This document shows, piece by piece, positions 54,296 to 63,964 of a DNA stretch of 64,000 bases; the first letter of the stretch is position 1; each line of letters opens with the position of its first letter. Below the pieces are notes generated by a model that saw nothing but the letters and a program-made list of their open reading frames with translations, was not told where the DNA came from and did not search any database. A program made the position numbers and the translations under genes. This DNA is from Erythrobacter litoralis (lineage in GTDB: Bacteria; Pseudomonadota; Alphaproteobacteria; Sphingomonadales; Sphingomonadaceae): positions 2,480,001 through 2,544,000 of the forward strand of contig NZ_CP017057.1 in the NCBI RefSeq assembly GCF_001719165.1, read 5' to 3'.

Positions 54296-55042
54296 GTGAG
54301 CACAGCGGCGCCCAGGACCCTCTTCGCGATCAATCCCGCGCTCGACCGGGCGGCCCTCGCGCGGCGCTTTGCCGCGACCGGGCGGGTGCAGGTGCGCGAC
54401 GTGCTGACGCCCGAAAGCGCGCGCGAGGTCCTGACGGTACTGGCGAAGGGCACGGCCTGGGGCATGGCGACCGGCGCGGGCGAGGCCGAGCCCAAGAGCT
54501 TCCGCGCCGAGGAAACCGGCACTCCGCAGGGTCAGCAGGCGCTCGGCGCAGCGTTCAAGGCCGCCGAAGAACACACGTCGCGCGGCGAATACGGTTTCCG
54601 CTTCGCGCATTACCCGATCCTGACCGCGGTGCAGGAAGGCTGGCGGGGGAGCGAGGCGCACCAGATTCTGCTCGAACACATCAACGCGCCTGCCTTCATG
54701 GAGCTCGCCCGCTCGGTGACGGGAATCGAGGGACTGTTCAAGGCCGACGGGCAGGCGACCCTGTTCGCCCCCGGCAATTATCTCGGCCGCCACATCGACA
54801 GCCATGTCGCCGAAGGCTGGGAAGTCGCATACGTCCTCAATTTCGCGCGCGATGACTGGCATCCGGACTGGGGCGGCTATCTCCTCTTCCTCGACGAGGA
54901 TGGCGACGTGGTCGAAGGATTCCGCCCTCGCTTCAACGCGCTCAACCTGTTCAAGGTGCCGCAAGCGCACATGGTGAGTTACGTCCCGCCCTTCGCGCCG
55001 GTCGGGCGGCTCGCCGTGACCGGCTGGCTGCGCACGAAATGA
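54296..55042 (+). CDS. 2-oxoglutarate/Fe(II)-dependent oxygenase
   Basis: A 248-residue dioxygenase of the prolyl-hydroxylase-like class. The metal motif HxD is in 'LGRHIDSHVAEGWEVAYVLN' (near residue 165), with 'WHPDWGGYLLFLDEDG' and 'FNALNLFKVPQAHMVSYVPP' giving the distal His. 'RLAVTGWLR' gives the Arg that binds 2-oxoglutarate. The start is the GTG at 54296; no in-frame ATG lies near the fold and the ribosome site is weak. It overlaps the TPR-oxygenase gene by ATGA. Confidence 0.85.
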   Translation: MSTAAPRTLFAINPALDRAALARRFAATGRVQVRDVLTPESAREVLTVLAKGTAWGMATGAGEAEPKSFRAEETGTPQGQQALGAAFKAAEEHTSRGEYGFRFAHYPILTAVQEGWRGSEAHQILLEHINAPAFMELARSVTGIEGLFKADGQATLFAPGNYLGRHIDSHVAEGWEVAYVLNFARDDWHPDWGGYLLFLDEDGDVVEGFRPRFNALNLFKVPQAHMVSYVPPFAPVGRLAVTGWLRTK

Positions 55043-56790
55043 ACCCGCCCTCCCCCACGATCTCCGCGGCCGAGGCGATGGTGCAGCTGCGCATGACGAT
55101 GCAGCGCGGCGAACTCGAACGCGCGCGGACCATCGCCGAGGAAGCGCGGCGTGCCCATCCGAACGATGCCGCGCTCGCCGATGCGGCGGGGGACATCGCG
55201 CTCAAATCGGGCGATTCCGCGGCGGCCACGGCGCATTTCGCCCGTGCCTGCGCGCTGGCCCCGGCGATGATCGACTATGCGCTCAACCACGCGATCGCGC
55301 TGCAAAGGCTGGGGCGACACGAGGACGCGCTGGCGGCAATCGCGCCCCATGAAAAGGAAGGCCGCAGCGTCGCGCGCTATGGCAGCGTCGCCGCGCTTTC
55401 CCATCGCTCCGCCGGTCGACCTGCCGAGGCGGCGCGCTGGTACGATGCGGCACTGGGCGCTGATCCGCGCCACCCGCGCGCGCTGCATGGCCGCGCCCGC
55501 GTCGCGCTCGAACGCGGCGAAGGCGATGCGCTCGCCCGGTTCGATGCGGCGATCGCGGTCAACCCGGGCGATGCCGACCTGTGGCTCGGCAAGGCGCAGG
55601 CGCTCGAGGTCGCGGGCGATGCGGCGGGCGCGCGGCTGATCGCCGAACAGGTCTGCGCGCAGGCCCCCGGCTTCATCGCTGCGCTGACCTTTCTCGCCGG
55701 ACTGAAGCACGCGGCAGGCGAGGCCGACTGGACATCCCCTTTCGCCGAAGCCGCGAAAAAGATCCCGCAGGATCCCAATATTCCCGCCGCCCATGCAGAG
55801 GCCTTCGCCGGGCTCGACCACGCTGCCGAAGCTGCCGAAGTCGCCGCCGAGGCTCGCCGCCGCTTCCCGAACGAGACGCATTTCGCGCTGATCGAGGCGG
55901 TGCATGCAGGCTCTGCGGGAGAGTGGGACCGGGCCGAGGCGATCTTCGCGCATCTGTCGGACAACCGGGCGATGCGCTTTCTCCACGAGGCCCGCCACGC
56001 CCTGCGCGCGCGCGACCTGACCCGCGCGCATGCCTGCCTGGACCGGGCGCTGGCGGGCAATCCGTGGGATATTTCCGCATGGGCGCTGCGCGGGATCGCG
56101 TGGCGGCTGGGCGAGGACGCAGCTGCGCGCGAAAAGGCCGCCTGGCTGCACGAACAGGCGGGGTTGGTCGAACTGCGCGAACTGGTCGGACGCGAGGGGC
56201 TCGTCGCCGATGCCGTGGCCGAATTGCGGGCGATCCACTACCGATCGACCATGCCGCTCGGCCAGAGCCTGCGCGGGGGCACGCAGACGCGCGGCATCCT
56301 GTTTCACCGCACCGAACCCGTCCTCGCCGAACTGCACGAGGCGATCCTCGCGACGCTTGAGGTGCACCGCGCGGGCTTTCCGCCGCTCGACGACAGCCAC
56401 CCGCTGCTGCGTCACTGCGAGACGCCCTGGCAGCTGCTCGGATCGTGGTCGGTACGGCTTGCGGGGGGTGCAGAACCGGGTGCAGGCTCGCCGAAAGGGG
56501 GCGATTACCACACCGCACATATTCATCCGCAGGGCATCCTCTCCTCGGCGCTCTATCTCGTCGTGCCGCAGGCAGCGCATACGCCGGTGGCCGAGGGCGA
56601 GCTGCCGCAGGGCTGGCTCGAGATCGGCCGCCCGCCGCCCGATCTCGGCCTCGACCTGCCGCCGCTTGCCACGATAGAGCCGCGCGAGGGGCACCTCGCC
56701 CTGTTTCCCTCGACCCTCTATCACGGCACCACGCCTTTCGGATCGGCTGAGAGGATGACGGTCGCCTTCGATGTGGTGACGGGCTCATGA
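55039..56790 (+). CDS. TPR protein with C-terminal 2OG-Fe(II) oxygenase domain
   Basis: A 583-residue fusion. Residues about 1-380 are tetratricopeptide-like helical repeats (Ala-rich, pattern A-x3-P). Residues about 395-580 form an oxygenase of the putative 2OG-Fe(II) type 5 group: 'HTAHIHPQGILSSALYLVVP' with the metal His residues, 'LALFPSTLYHGTTPFGSAER' with the distal His, and 'MTVAFDV' at the end. TPR fusions of this kind probably grip a protein or peptide substrate. It is coupled by ATGA to the genes on both sides. Confidence 0.88.
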   Translation: MNPPSPTISAAEAMVQLRMTMQRGELERARTIAEEARRAHPNDAALADAAGDIALKSGDSAAATAHFARACALAPAMIDYALNHAIALQRLGRHEDALAAIAPHEKEGRSVARYGSVAALSHRSAGRPAEAARWYDAALGADPRHPRALHGRARVALERGEGDALARFDAAIAVNPGDADLWLGKAQALEVAGDAAGARLIAEQVCAQAPGFIAALTFLAGLKHAAGEADWTSPFAEAAKKIPQDPNIPAAHAEAFAGLDHAAEAAEVAAEARRRFPNETHFALIEAVHAGSAGEWDRAEAIFAHLSDNRAMRFLHEARHALRARDLTRAHACLDRALAGNPWDISAWALRGIAWRLGEDAAAREKAAWLHEQAGLVELRELVGREGLVADAVAELRAIHYRSTMPLGQSLRGGTQTRGILFHRTEPVLAELHEAILATLEVHRAGFPPLDDSHPLLRHCETPWQLLGSWSVRLAGGAEPGAGSPKGGDYHTAHIHPQGILSSALYLVVPQAAHTPVAEGELPQGWLEIGRPPPDLGLDLPPLATIEPREGHLALFPSTLYHGTTPFGSAERMTVAFDVVTGS

Positions 56791-57701
56791 GCATGGGCGA
56801 CCACGACGACGCGCGCGCCTGGGGCGAGTTCTGGAAGGCGAATGCGGGCGGTGATTCGACAGGCTGCCTGCCCGAACGCTGGGCCGCGATCGAAACCGCT
56901 CAGCGCGCCGCGTGGCGCGGCTTTGCCGAAGGTCTGCGCCAAGGTGCGCGGCTGCTCGACCTTGCGACCGGCGATGGACGAGTGCTGCGCTGGCTGCGCG
57001 AGGAACGCCGCGATCTCGACCTTCAGGGCATCGACCGCGCGCCCAAACTGCCGCCCGCGCCCGAAGGCACCGCGACCCGCGGCGGGATTGCGATGGAGGA
57101 CCTGCCCTTCGCCGATGACAGTTTCGACGCGGTCACCAGCCAGTTCGGTTTCGAATATGGCGATGTCGCTGCCGTGGCCGGCGAAATCGCGCGCGTGCTC
57201 GGCCCGGACGGCCGGGTCGGGCTGATGGTCCATCGCGGCGACGGGCCGATCCTCGAACACAATCGCGCGCGCCGTTCGGCGATCCTGTGGGCTATAGAAG
57301 AAAAGGCGGTTCCCGCGACCGTGATCCGCGCGCTTCACGATCCGCGCGGCGGTATCGCTGCGGCGGCGCAGGTGGCGGCCGCTCTTACCATGCTCGGGGA
57401 AAAGGCGCATGGCCGCGGCACGCCCGCCTGGGAAATTCCCGAAGCGGTTCGGCGCGCGATCATGATCGGGGCCGATCGCGGGGCGCAGCCCGGAGCGATC
57501 GAGACGACGATCGAGGCCATCGCGGCCCAGGCGGAAAATGAGCTCGGCCGCATCGCCTCATTGGCGCGCGCCTGCGAAAGGGCCGATGCGCGCGCCGATA
57601 TTAAGGCCGCCTTCGCCGCCCATGGCCTAGAGCCCGGCGAAACCGTGCCCGTGGCCGAGCCCTCGGGCCGGGCACTCGCCGATTTCCTGACCTTCTCCTG
57701 A
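56787..57701 (+). CDS. Class I SAM-dependent methyltransferase
   Basis: A 304-residue methyltransferase. The SAM loop 'RLLDLATGDGRVLRWLREE' lies near residue 54, 'GIAMEDLPFADDSFDAVTSQ' is the post-II region, and 'IARVLGPDGRVGLMVHRG' motif III. The C-terminal half is helical and not shared with well-known families. The ATG overlaps the TPR-oxygenase stop. It may modify the same molecule as the two oxygenases. It is followed by the terminator of the TonB receptor gene on minus. Confidence 0.88.
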   Translation: MSMGDHDDARAWGEFWKANAGGDSTGCLPERWAAIETAQRAAWRGFAEGLRQGARLLDLATGDGRVLRWLREERRDLDLQGIDRAPKLPPAPEGTATRGGIAMEDLPFADDSFDAVTSQFGFEYGDVAAVAGEIARVLGPDGRVGLMVHRGDGPILEHNRARRSAILWAIEEKAVPATVIRALHDPRGGIAAAAQVAAALTMLGEKAHGRGTPAWEIPEAVRRAIMIGADRGAQPGAIETTIEAIAAQAENELGRIASLARACERADARADIKAAFAAHGLEPGETVPVAEPSGRALADFLTFS

Positions 57702-57763
57702 AAGTTTCTCTCGCAGAGGTGTGATGGGCGCGTCGGCTTCCCGCGCTTCTCGCCTCGCGCATG

Positions 57764-57794
57764 AAAAAGGGCGGCGAACCGAAGTCCGCCGCCC
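57764..57794 (-). terminator. Terminator of the TonB-dependent receptor gene
   Basis: An 8-bp stem (GGGCGGCG with CGCCGCCC) and 10-base loop, followed on the minus strand by five T. It lies about 32 bases after the receptor stop. Confidence 0.8.
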
Positions 57795-57826
57795 CTCTCT
57801 TGTTCCGCTCTTGCGGGCGTCGTCGC

Positions 57827-60823
57827 TTAGAACGAGAACGCTGCGGAGATGAAGAAGTCCCGACCCAGGACGTCGAAGACGCTCGGGAAGGTGTTGGCCT
57901 GCTCCTGGTTGTCGCCCAGCAGGAGGCTGTTGGGACGGTTCGTCACGATACCGTTGGCATCGATGTTCGGCGTGCCCGGCAGGGTGTCGAACAGGTTGTT
58001 GATACCGGCCGAGATCGTCACGTTCTCGGTCGCCTCGACCGAGAACGTGAGGTCGATCAAGTCGTACGCACCAATCCGCTCGATGCCGTTGAAAGCAGCG
58101 AAATCGACCGTGTCGAGCGCGTCATCCGTGCCCGAAAGGTGACGCCAGCGAACCGAGGTGGTCAGCGGGCCATCGACCCAGGTAAAACGCGACGTCCACT
58201 TGAACGACGGGATCGGCTGGCCGCAATTGCCACCGAACGCCCCGGCGCACTGGTCGACCTGCGGGAGGCCGGCGACCGGGGTGAAGTCGTTCTGGTCGGT
58301 CCAAGTGCCCAGGAAATTCACGTTGAACCGCGAGTTCCCGGTATCGGTCAGCAGCGAGAACGGCAGGTCGGCACGGTAGTTGACCTGAAGGTCGACGCCC
58401 GAAACCGTAAGTTCCGCCGCGTTCACGCCCGAAACCAGAGGGGGCGCGTCGACTGTGATCGCACCGTCGAGGTTGCGGATACCGACGAAGGGTTGACACG
58501 CCGGAGTGTTGATGTCCTGCACCTCACCATAGCACAGGTTGAGCAGGCCTTGGAGACTGCCGCCCGCGATGGTGATGAAGTCTTCAACCTCGATGTTAAA
58601 GTAATCCGCCGTGATCGTCAGGCCCGGCACGAAGCTGGGCTGGAAAACGACACCGCCGGTAAAACTGGTCGAGGTTTCTTCACCGAGGTTCGGGTTGCCG
58701 CCGAACAGTGCAGGGATCTGCGCGTTCAGCTGAACCGCGCCGGCATTGCCGACATTGCCGGCAGGAACGCCGGTGTCGATGCAGGTCTGCGCCGCGCCGG
58801 GATTGTCGCCGATGAAGGTCGCGCTGCCGCACGGGTCGGTCGCAGCCGGGAAACCGATCGCCTGGCCTTGGAACAGCTCGGCCACGTTCGGCGCGCGAAC
58901 CGCGCGCTGATACTGACCGCGCAGCAGGACGCCCGGGGTCGGGACGAACTGTACGCCGCCGGCATAGGTCCACACTCCGCCGACGTTGTCTAGCGAGTAG
59001 TCCGAATAACGGGCAGCGCCGTTTAAGTCGAGCCGGACCCCGCCATCCGTTTCGAAGATCGGCACGTCGATTTCAGCAAAGATTTCCTTCACGTCATAGG
59101 CACCCTCGGTCGGGCTGCCCGCGTTGAATCCGATGACGTCGCCCGAAGCGAGCGCAGTATCGGGGATAAACTCTGCAGTGACCCGGCGATATTCCGCACC
59201 GACCGCAAAGCCGATATCACTACCGCCAAGACCGAGATTGCCGAGGAAACCGGAGACCGAGCCCGCTGCCACTTCGACAGTCGAGACGTCGCCGTTTTGC
59301 GCGGTGATGCTGAACGAATCGACCATTTCCGGCGTCAACGTGCCGGGGCCGAAGATGTTCAGCGCAACATCCCCCGTCCCATCAAGACCGGCCTGGAAGG
59401 CCGAACGCGACACGTTGCCCTGCTGGACGTTGGCGTTGCGGGTACGAGCGTACGAGTAGTACATATCATAGTTGAGGTTGTCGGTGATCGCACCCTGAAC
59501 CCCAGCGAGCACTCGGAAGGCGTTGCGCTCGTCGAGCGTGTTGCGTGCACCGGTTTCAAGCACGCGGCGCTGGAGCGATGCTCGCACGACGCCGAGTTCC
59601 GCACCCGGCAGCGCGGTCAGACCGTTCGCGACGCGCGCAGCGCTCGCTGCGGCTTCATTGGCGTCGAGCTGATTGAGCTCGGCCAGCGAAGCTGCGTCGA
59701 GGAAAGGCGCAACCGTCGCGATGTCGACATTGAACGTGCCGGTGACCGGGGTCGCCGCAAGTTCCTGCGCTACGCGGTTGTTGACGAAGGTCACTTCTGT
59801 GTACGCACGGTGGCCGTCCGTGAACTCGTAATCGGCAAAACCGCCGAGCAGGTAACGTTCCTGCGGAATCTGCAGGTAGTTGACCGGAGCATAGTTGTAC
59901 GTATCGCCCGCACGTGCACGGCCAACGCCCGGAGTGTCGAAAATGGCGTCGTCAATGACGAGACCGTCCGCGAGCGGAGCGCACTGGCCCGCGATATCGC
60001 AGTCAGCGTCGGGAACGATCCCGATCTCGGTCGGGGCGTTGAAACGCGCCGTGGGAAGAGTCGAAGAACCGAACGCCTGGAGCGGAAGGCCGAAAGTTTC
60101 GCCGCCAAGTGCAGAGGCGGAGAAGGCGCGACCGCCCTGAAAGATGGATTCGCGGTTGAAGTATTCGGCATAGACCGTTGCGTTACCGCGACCATCGTCG
60201 AAGCTGGTGCCGATCGCGCCGTACATCTGGTAGCGCGCACCGTCACCGCGTTCAGTAAGCGAGTACTGGCCGCCGAATTCAATGCCCTCGACTTTCTTGA
60301 GATTGAAGTTGACGACGCCAGCGAGTGCATCCGAACCGTAGACCGCGGAGGCACCGCCAGTGACTGTGTCAACGCTTTCGATCAGGAACTGCGGGATCGT
60401 GTTGAGGTCGACGATCTGGTTGGTGTCGAAGGAAACCCAGCGGCGACCATTGACAAGGACGAGGGTACGAGTCGCACCGAGACCGCGCAGGTTGAGCGTG
60501 GCGGCACCGTTACCCGGATTGTTCGAGAATGCCGTGGTTCCCGGAACCGCCTGCGGCAGGGCGTTGATCACGTTTTCGACGTTGACCGCACCCGTCAGCT
60601 TAAATTCCTCGGCCTCGACCACCGCGATCGGCGCAGCAGTTTCGACATTGCGCTGTTGAATGCGCGAGCCAGTGACCGTGATGAAATTGTCGGTATCGGC
60701 ATTCTGGTCGGCACCCGACTGGATCGCCGGATCGACATCGGTGTCCTGGGCCATGGCCGGCGTTGCGATCATGGCGCTGGCCATCATCGTGCCCGCAAGG
60801 AGCGAACCCTTATTAAAACGCAT
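57827..60823 (-). CDS. TonB-dependent receptor
   Basis: A 998-residue outer membrane receptor. The signal peptide ends near residue 25 ('TPAMAQD'). A TonB box-like 'NFITVTGSRIQQRN' precedes the plug ('INALPQAVPG', 'NLRGLGATRTLVLVNGRRWV' and 'VYGSDALAGVVNF'). A long 22-strand barrel ends in the aromatic 'DFFISAAFSF'. This size and plug pattern are typical of the sphingomonad/Caulobacter receptors for peptides or carbohydrates rather than siderophores (inference). The ATG lies inside a small hairpin with the ribosome site in its loop. Confidence 0.95.
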   Translation of the reverse strand: MRFNKGSLLAGTMMASAMIATPAMAQDTDVDPAIQSGADQNADTDNFITVTGSRIQQRNVETAAPIAVVEAEEFKLTGAVNVENVINALPQAVPGTTAFSNNPGNGAATLNLRGLGATRTLVLVNGRRWVSFDTNQIVDLNTIPQFLIESVDTVTGGASAVYGSDALAGVVNFNLKKVEGIEFGGQYSLTERGDGARYQMYGAIGTSFDDGRGNATVYAEYFNRESIFQGGRAFSASALGGETFGLPLQAFGSSTLPTARFNAPTEIGIVPDADCDIAGQCAPLADGLVIDDAIFDTPGVGRARAGDTYNYAPVNYLQIPQERYLLGGFADYEFTDGHRAYTEVTFVNNRVAQELAATPVTGTFNVDIATVAPFLDAASLAELNQLDANEAAASAARVANGLTALPGAELGVVRASLQRRVLETGARNTLDERNAFRVLAGVQGAITDNLNYDMYYSYARTRNANVQQGNVSRSAFQAGLDGTGDVALNIFGPGTLTPEMVDSFSITAQNGDVSTVEVAAGSVSGFLGNLGLGGSDIGFAVGAEYRRVTAEFIPDTALASGDVIGFNAGSPTEGAYDVKEIFAEIDVPIFETDGGVRLDLNGAARYSDYSLDNVGGVWTYAGGVQFVPTPGVLLRGQYQRAVRAPNVAELFQGQAIGFPAATDPCGSATFIGDNPGAAQTCIDTGVPAGNVGNAGAVQLNAQIPALFGGNPNLGEETSTSFTGGVVFQPSFVPGLTITADYFNIEVEDFITIAGGSLQGLLNLCYGEVQDINTPACQPFVGIRNLDGAITVDAPPLVSGVNAAELTVSGVDLQVNYRADLPFSLLTDTGNSRFNVNFLGTWTDQNDFTPVAGLPQVDQCAGAFGGNCGQPIPSFKWTSRFTWVDGPLTTSVRWRHLSGTDDALDTVDFAAFNGIERIGAYDLIDLTFSVEATENVTISAGINNLFDTLPGTPNIDANGIVTNRPNSLLLGDNQEQANTFPSVFDVLGRDFFISAAFSF

Positions 60824-61097
60824 GATATGTGTCCCCTATCATAACGCGCACCGAAATGGCGCACGCAACTCTCTACGGGCCGATGCCCGCTAAGTGGCGG
60901 ATGTATGACAGTGTGGCTGTCCAGAGCAATTGTCGGGCCGCAGTGTCGCGCGGGTTGTCTCCAACCTGTGGCAAAAGCGCTACATCCTTCGGCGAAGCGT
61001 GCCACATGCGGCACCGGGCGAAACTATCCTGCGCTGTGCAGGCGAGTCACGGATCGACTATGGGCGTATGCAGACCAGATAACGGAAAGGGTGTTTC

Positions 61098-61673
61098 ATG
61101 AAACGATTCGAAAGGTGGAGCCCCAGCCTGGCACGCGCCGGCTGCGCCTTCGCGGCGGCCGCGCTCCTTGCATCGGGCGGGGTCCTGAAATCGCAGGATA
61201 CTTCGCCCACGGGTGACACCGTGGTGCGGGCGGACATTCTCGACCAGTTGAAGACGTGCCAGCGGATCCAGGACGACACAGAGCGGCTCGCCTGCTTCGA
61301 TGCCGGGGTCGGCTCGCTCGTCGTCGCGAGCGAGGCAGGCGATGTTCGGCTCGTCGACCGCGAGGACGTGCGCCGCACGCGCCGCCAGCTTTTCGGCTTT
61401 TCGGTGCCCGATGTCGGCATCCTGAAGGGCGACGAGAAGGACAGCGAGGCGACCGAAACGCTGACGACGACCATCACCAGTGTGCGCTATCGCCCGCGCC
61501 GCAGGGCCGAGTTCACGACCGCAGAAGGCGCGCGCTGGGAAATCTTCAAGGTGCCCACGCGGCTCGCCGACATCGAACCGGGCGACGAGGTCGAGCTCAA
61601 GAAAGCCTCGCTCGGCACCTTCTTCATCCGCATCAACGGGCAGATGGGGGTCAAGGGCAAGCGCATCGAATAG
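61098..61673 (+). CDS. Hypothetical exported protein
   Basis: A 191-residue protein that I do not recognise. The first 35 residues are a signal-like hydrophobic stretch ('FAAAALLASGGVL'). 'LKTCQRIQDDTERLACFDA' is a two-cysteine helix seen in many uncharacterised proteobacterial exported proteins. The rest is beta-rich with an OB-like feel ('VRYRPRRRAEFTTAEGARWE', 'VELKKASLGTFFIRINGQ'). It is divergent from the receptor gene and convergent with the peptidase. Confidence 0.75.
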   Translation: MKRFERWSPSLARAGCAFAAAALLASGGVLKSQDTSPTGDTVVRADILDQLKTCQRIQDDTERLACFDAGVGSLVVASEAGDVRLVDREDVRRTRRQLFGFSVPDVGILKGDEKDSEATETLTTTITSVRYRPRRRAEFTTAEGARWEIFKVPTRLADIEPGDEVELKKASLGTFFIRINGQMGVKGKRIE

Positions 61674-61730
61674 CGCGCACCCAGCCCTCCCGGCCCGTCT
61701 CTTCCCCGGCGGCTCGGCATTCGGCAAAGC

Positions 61731-61762
61731 AAAGGGGCCCGGCCGCATCGCGACCGAGCCCC
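61731..61762 (-). terminator. Probable terminator of the secreted S9 peptidase gene
   Basis: A 13-base-pair stem with two positions that form G-U pairs on the minus-strand RNA, a 3-base loop and TTTGCTTT after it. It lies in the gap between convergent genes. Confidence 0.6.
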
Positions 61763-61783
61763 CTCAGCTAATCTCGCGCCGGA

Positions 61784-63787
61784 TCAGAGCCCGCCCGGAC
61801 CGCAATCGTTGGCGAGGTAGTCCGCAACCTTGGTGTAGAGCTGCTGCTGGTGGTTGTACATCAGCGTGTTGGAGAAGTGATCCGCCTTCTCGAGCGTGAC
61901 GAACTGGCCCTGCTTGCCCGCGTACTCGAAGGCCTTCTTGTAGTCCTTGAAGTGGTAATACATCACGCGGCGATCGACATCGCCGTGGACCATCAGCAGC
62001 GGGATGTTGACCTTGTTGACCTCGTTGATCGGATTTACCCCGATCGTGCCGCGGCGCTTCGACCATTCGTCGAGCGCCTTCAGCGAGGAGTCGCGCCGGC
62101 CGAGATATTGCTTCTCGGCATCGGCCACTGCTGCGACGGCTACCGTGCACTGGTAAAGCTGCGGCTCACGGCTCGCGGCGACGAGCGCGGCATAGCCGCC
62201 ATAGGACCAGCCCATGAACGCGACCCGGTCCGGATCGACCAGGCCCTGCTCGATCAGGTAGAGGACACCATCATCCTTGTCGTCCTGCATGGCGAGGCCG
62301 TGTTCGCCATAGCCCGCATCGAAATGCTTCTGCCCCCAGCCGACCGAAATACGGTTTTCCGGATGCAGCACCATGTAGCCTTGGCTGGCGAGGAACTGGC
62401 CGATCTCGTCATAGGAGACCATCCCGTTCACGTGCGGGCCGCCATTGTGCTGCACGATCAGCGGAAAGGGCGGCTTTCCGACCTTGGGCACGGTGACATA
62501 GGCCGGGATGCTGAGCCCGTCGCGCGCCGTGTAGCGAATATACTTCACATCCGCGAGCATGTCCTGGTTGACCAGCGGGTTGCGGCTGCCGAGCTTTGCG
62601 AGCTGGCCGTCCTTGACCAGCCAGTAGGAGCCCGGATCGTGCGGCCCGCGATTGGTCACGATCATGGTCTTGCCGTCGACCGATCGGCTCGAAATCGAGA
62701 TCTGGTGGGCATAGGGGATCTGCTGTTCGAGCGCCTCGTAGAACGCCTTCTCGTCCTCGTCGAACCAGTGGCGCTCCATCTTCGCGCCCGGATAGACCGC
62801 CGCGACGAGCTTGTCGTTGCCGGGGATCGAATGGGTCTGAATGCCCATCACGTCCGCATCCTCGGGCTTGAACAGCTCCTTGCCGATCTTGCCGGTGTTA
62901 AAATCGAATTCGTAGAGACCTGCCTTGTCGTTACCCGGAAGGGTTTCGATGATGTAGCCGATGTTCGGGTTTTCCGGATCGAAGCCCTGGATACCGTGAA
63001 TGCCTGAAAGGATGCGATAGAGGTTCGACTGGTCTTCCAGATCGTATTCATTGACCTGCGTCCAGGAACCCTCGCCAGGCTTGCGATAATAGGTCTTCTG
63101 CTTGCCCTCGCCGCGATCGAACGTGCTGGTAAAACGTGGATTGCCTTCATTATCGAAGGCCTGAACAACCGGAAATTCGGTATTCCCTTTGATGATGAGC
63201 GATTTAGTGCCCCTCTCGAGGTTGAACTTGTAATAGGAGCGCGGGCGGAACGCCGCGATCGGGTCAACCCCGGAGAGCGTCGCCACCGCATTGCCCTCGC
63301 CCACGAGAACGTGTTCCGGGTCGTTCGGCAGGATGTCGATGATCTCCAGATTCTCGTCGACCGTATTGAACTCATTCTCTTCGAGATTGTAGGCGTATGT
63401 CAGGTAATCGCGCGTGTCCTGTTCGGGGCGCTGCACCTTGCTGCGGCGCTGCTGCCAGGCAGTACCGAAGATGAAGTTGTCGCTCACCCAGCTTGCCGCG
63501 ATGATCTCCATCGGGTCGGCGTTGAGGCGACGATAGGGTTCAGACAGATTGTCCGTCTTGTAGATCTCGAGCAGGTACTCCCCGTCCTTGCTCTCGATCT
63601 TGTGGACGAGGAGATGCTTGCCATCAGGCGAGACCTGCACGGCGTTGACCACGTCGCGCAGCGCCCAAACGTCGATCGGAACGGCATTCTGCCCCTGCGC
63701 CTGCGTATCTGCGGGAGCGGCGAGCGAGAGGCCGAGGACGGATACGCCGGCCATGGTAGCCGCGAGCGAGGCTTTGAGGAATTTCAT
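61784..63787 (-). CDS. Secreted S9 family peptidase
   Basis: A 667-residue exported serine peptidase. The signal peptide covers about residues 1-29 ('LGLSLAAPADTQAQ'). A beta-propeller-like part (about 35-410) is followed by an alpha/beta hydrolase domain with Ser in 'FMGWSYGGYAALVA', Asp in 'VHGDVDRRVMY' and His in 'KADHFSNTL'. The start at 63787 follows a GGAAGA site; the longer frame reaches into a terminator and was rejected. It lies between two receptor genes on the same strand and may degrade the peptides that they import. Confidence 0.94.
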   Translation of the reverse strand: MKFLKASLAATMAGVSVLGLSLAAPADTQAQGQNAVPIDVWALRDVVNAVQVSPDGKHLLVHKIESKDGEYLLEIYKTDNLSEPYRRLNADPMEIIAASWVSDNFIFGTAWQQRRSKVQRPEQDTRDYLTYAYNLEENEFNTVDENLEIIDILPNDPEHVLVGEGNAVATLSGVDPIAAFRPRSYYKFNLERGTKSLIIKGNTEFPVVQAFDNEGNPRFTSTFDRGEGKQKTYYRKPGEGSWTQVNEYDLEDQSNLYRILSGIHGIQGFDPENPNIGYIIETLPGNDKAGLYEFDFNTGKIGKELFKPEDADVMGIQTHSIPGNDKLVAAVYPGAKMERHWFDEDEKAFYEALEQQIPYAHQISISSRSVDGKTMIVTNRGPHDPGSYWLVKDGQLAKLGSRNPLVNQDMLADVKYIRYTARDGLSIPAYVTVPKVGKPPFPLIVQHNGGPHVNGMVSYDEIGQFLASQGYMVLHPENRISVGWGQKHFDAGYGEHGLAMQDDKDDGVLYLIEQGLVDPDRVAFMGWSYGGYAALVAASREPQLYQCTVAVAAVADAEKQYLGRRDSSLKALDEWSKRRGTIGVNPINEVNKVNIPLLMVHGDVDRRVMYYHFKDYKKAFEYAGKQGQFVTLEKADHFSNTLMYNHQQQLYTKVADYLANDCGPGGL

Positions 63788-63895
63788 GAGTTTCGTCTTC
63801 CAGATTAGCTTTGGGTGCCATGCGTCGGATGGTGGTTCGATGAGCCCTGCCGCGAAGCCTCCCGTCCGCGCGGCTCGAACATTGGTGATTAAACC

Positions 63896-63935
63896 AAAAA
63901 AGCGGCCTCTCGACAAGGGCGAGAGGCCGCTCTTT
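63896..63935. terminator. Terminator of the next receptor gene (minus strand)
   Basis: A perfect 12-bp stem (AGCGGCCTCTCG with CGAGAGGCCGCT) and 7-base loop. On minus it is followed by six T; on plus it is followed by CTTTTC, so it may act both ways. It separates the S9 peptidase gene from the truncated receptor. Confidence 0.88.
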
Positions 63936-63964
63936 TCATGGTCTGATCGGGCGTCCCCGCGCGA

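Noticed and set aside
50493..54299. A 1268-residue open frame on plus
   Set aside because: It runs antisense to the patatin, SDR and thiolase genes, shows no family resemblance and is a shadow caused by high GC third positions. The real micropeptide frames at its left end are in other frames or have their own starts.
61128..61150. TGGCACG near the start of the hypothetical exported gene as a second sigma-54 site
   Set aside because: It lies within the coding region and the -12 GC is not at the required 10-base spacing.
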